Positions 7,248 to 8,182 of a DNA stretch of 8,182 nucleotides are shown here, piece by piece. Source of the stretch: Opitutaceae bacterium (GTDB lineage: Bacteria > Verrucomicrobiota > Verrucomicrobiia > Opitutales > Opitutaceae); assembly GCA_025352845.1 (NCBI GenBank), contig JANXSC010000249.1, positions 1 to 8,182 on the forward strand, read 5' to 3'. The notes below the pieces were generated by a model. The model saw nothing but the letters and a program-made list of their open reading frames with translations, did not search any database and had not been told where the DNA came from. The position numbers and the translations under genes were made by a program. The number at the start of each line of letters is the position of its first letter. The first letter of the stretch is position 1.

Positions 7248-7306
7248 GTAGCACGGTCAGCCTGACCGTGCTGCTGCGGAAGACGCGGTCAGGCTGACCG
7301 CGCTAC
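7248..7306. repeat. Double-palindrome intergenic element (REP/BIME-like)
   Basis: Two adjacent palindromes with odd centres: AGCACGGTCAG-C-CTGACCGTGCT (7250-7272, 11-bp perfect arms) and CGCGGTCAG-G-CTGACCGCG (7284-7302, 9-bp perfect arms). They are also inverted copies of one another: 7248-7270 pairs with 7284-7306 over 23 bp, with one mismatch and one G-T pair, loop 7271-7283. It sits in the 262-bp divergent spacer between proS and the next gene. The nested symmetry is typical of REP-type units. Whether it recurs elsewhere in the genome cannot be seen from this window. Confidence 0.8.
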
Positions 7307-7343
7307 ACCCGGCACTCGTCGTCGCTGCCAAAAAAACTGCGAT

Positions 7344-7357
7344 GCGCCGTCTTGCCA
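7344..7357 (+). repeat. 14-bp direct repeat, copy 2
   Basis: Second exact copy of GCGCCGTCTTGCCA (first at 7181-7194). It ends 34 bp before the start of the plus-strand gene at 7392. TTGCCA within it is one base from a consensus -35, but no convincing -10 follows at the right distance. Confidence 0.6.
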
Positions 7358-7391
7358 CGCGCGGGGTGCGTGCCTTTCCCTCGGCGCCCGC

Positions 7392-8006
7392 ATGTCCGAC
7401 GCGCTCAAAAATCGCCCGCCCTGGCCCCTGAAGTGGATCGTCCTCGCGATCGCCGTCGTGATCGTGCCCTACACGTTTATCACGCTGCGCTACCGCAAGC
7501 CCGGCCCGGCCTTCGAGCCCTACGAGGATCTGAAGGCGCGCGCCAACGCCTCGCGGCTGCTCAACGCCGGCTACCGGCGCATCCCCATCGTCGCCACGCG
7601 CCCGGTGGACGGCATTCGCGCCGCGGGCGGCGCGGCGCTCGCCGGTGCCGCCGGCGGTCTGCCCGCCGATCTGCGCACGACCCTCGTCGAGCCCCCGCAG
7701 TTGCCGGTCGAAATCGCCGGCGTCGTCGCCGCGCCCACCGCGACTGCGACCGAACCCTACGCGATTCAAGCCACCTGCACGCTGCCCAACAATCGCTACC
7801 AGCTCTCCGGCGCCGATATTTTCGTGCGCGGCGAGATCGTCGTGATCGCGCCCACGTTCGATCGCCTCACCGGCGAAATGAGCGTGCGGTCGCGGCAATC
7901 CACGCTGCTGCTCACGATTCCCCCCGAGACGTTGAAAGCCGGAAAATATGTCGTGACCCTCGCCGCCGAGCGCGCCTCGCATACGTGGCCGCTGGAAGTG
8001 AAATGA
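7392..8006 (+). CDS. Unrecognised single-span membrane-anchored protein
   Basis: I do not recognise this 204-residue protein. It starts MSDALKNRPPWPLKW and has one clear hydrophobic segment (about residues 15-32, WIVLAIAVVIVPYTFITL) flanked by basic residues on both sides. That suggests an uncleaved signal anchor with the remainder outside the membrane. The rest has no cysteine cluster or catalytic motif that I can see. An Ala/Gly-rich linker (about 77-91) precedes a beta-rich C-terminal half (LPVEIAGVVAAP, ADIFVRGEIVVIAPTFD, STLLLTIPPETLKAGKYVV) that could be an Ig-like or carrier-type sandwich. The high-GC codon pattern and lack of frame breaks support a real gene. There is no Shine-Dalgarno. 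It is followed 69 bp later by an amino-acid-kinase-like gene on the same strand, but a functional link is not evident. Confidence 0.82.
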   Translation: MSDALKNRPPWPLKWIVLAIAVVIVPYTFITLRYRKPGPAFEPYEDLKARANASRLLNAGYRRIPIVATRPVDGIRAAGGAALAGAAGGLPADLRTTLVEPPQLPVEIAGVVAAPTATATEPYAIQATCTLPNNRYQLSGADIFVRGEIVVIAPTFDRLTGEMSVRSRQSTLLLTIPPETLKAGKYVVTLAAERASHTWPLEVK

Positions 8007-8032
8007 AATAGCGCGGGTCGCGCGCGACTATT
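8007..8032 (+). terminator. Possible hairpin after the membrane-protein gene
   Basis: Directly after the TGA, AATAG-CGCG (8007-8015) pairs with CGCG-A-CTATT (8023-8032) with a single bulged A and a 7-nt loop. Only a weak T-rich tail is present (TATT inside the stem, then TTG), so termination is uncertain. A TTGACG at 8031-8036 just after it could be a -35 for the next gene. Confidence 0.3.
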
Positions 8033-8075
8033 GACGCGCCGCCCCGCATCCCCGACAACTTCGCGCCCTCCACTG

Positions 8076-8182
8076 ATGAGCAACGGCCCCGGCCAGTCCC
8101 ACCCTCCCGCCTCCGCGATCGCCACCACGATCAAGCCGACCGATCTCCGCGGCATCCTGAAATACGTGCCGCGCTTTCAGGG
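8076..8182 (+). CDS. Start of a probable ArgA/ArgB-type (amino-acid kinase fold) protein, truncated by window end
   Basis: Only 35 codons and two bases are visible. The peptide starts MSNGPGQSHPPASAIATT and continues IKPTDLRGILKYVPRFQ. The phrase D-L-R-G-I-L-K-Y-V-P-R-F resembles the N-terminal helix of N-acetylglutamate synthase / acetylglutamate kinase proteins (compare the 'FRHSVPYINTHRGKTFV' start of E. coli ArgA), which begin arginine biosynthesis by acetylating or phosphorylating glutamate derivatives. The catalytic region is outside the window, so this rests on a short stretch and recollection. The first 18 residues look like a disordered extension. The start ATG at 8076 has no Shine-Dalgarno. 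A possible promoter is TTGACG (8031-8036) with a poor -10 near 8054-8060. Confidence 0.5.
   Translation, partial: MSNGPGQSHPPASAIATTIKPTDLRGILKYVPRFQ

Noticed and set aside
1..8182. CRISPR array, tRNA or rRNA gene, insertion sequence
   Set aside because: No regularly spaced repeats, no cloverleaf-like or rRNA-like stretch, and no transposase motif on either strand.

Overview
The window is GC-rich chromosomal DNA. Gene content and protein style point to a Verrucomicrobiota bacterium, most likely of the Opitutus type. The evidence is a sensor/regulator pair of a kind I associate with Opitutaceae (propeller and Y_Y_Y sensor with a LuxR-type response regulator), palindromic intergenic elements, and translation starts preceded by pyrimidine-rich DNA rather than a Shine-Dalgarno sequence. 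No database search was run, so the taxonomy is an inference.

Layout: (1) 1-1628, minus strand: a leucine-biosynthesis pair. leuC (3-isopropylmalate dehydratase large subunit) is followed downstream by leuD (small subunit, only its first 36 codons inside the window). A 28-bp hairpin sits in the 107-bp gap between them. (2) 1629-2657: a LysR-type regulator diverges from leuC across a 117-bp shared control region containing an inverted repeat. (3) 2717-5221, plus strand: a decayed two-component locus. It holds a propeller/Y_Y_Y sensor that has lost its kinase module, then a response regulator lacking the start of its receiver domain but still ending in a recognisable LuxR-type HTH. The reading frame breaks about eight times. 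(4) 5222-5356: a spacer with a cruciform-like element between converging genes. (5) 5357-7129, minus strand: intact proS (prolyl-tRNA synthetase with editing insertion). (6) 7130-7391: a 262-bp divergent spacer with a candidate proS promoter, a 14-bp direct repeat and a double palindrome. (7) 7392-8006, plus strand: an unrecognised single-span membrane protein. (8) 8076 to the window end: the start of a gene that resembles the N-terminus of an ArgA/ArgB-type amino-acid-kinase-fold protein.

Together this is mostly housekeeping and amino-acid metabolism (leucine, proline charging, possibly arginine) interrupted by one dead signalling locus. I do not see a new defence, mobile or biosynthetic system. 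The points worth following are the localised pseudogenisation of the sensor/regulator pair, including a deletion that joined its membrane helix to the middle of the receiver domain; three different palindromic intergenic elements; the LysR/leuC control region; and the lack of Shine-Dalgarno sequences at every supported start.
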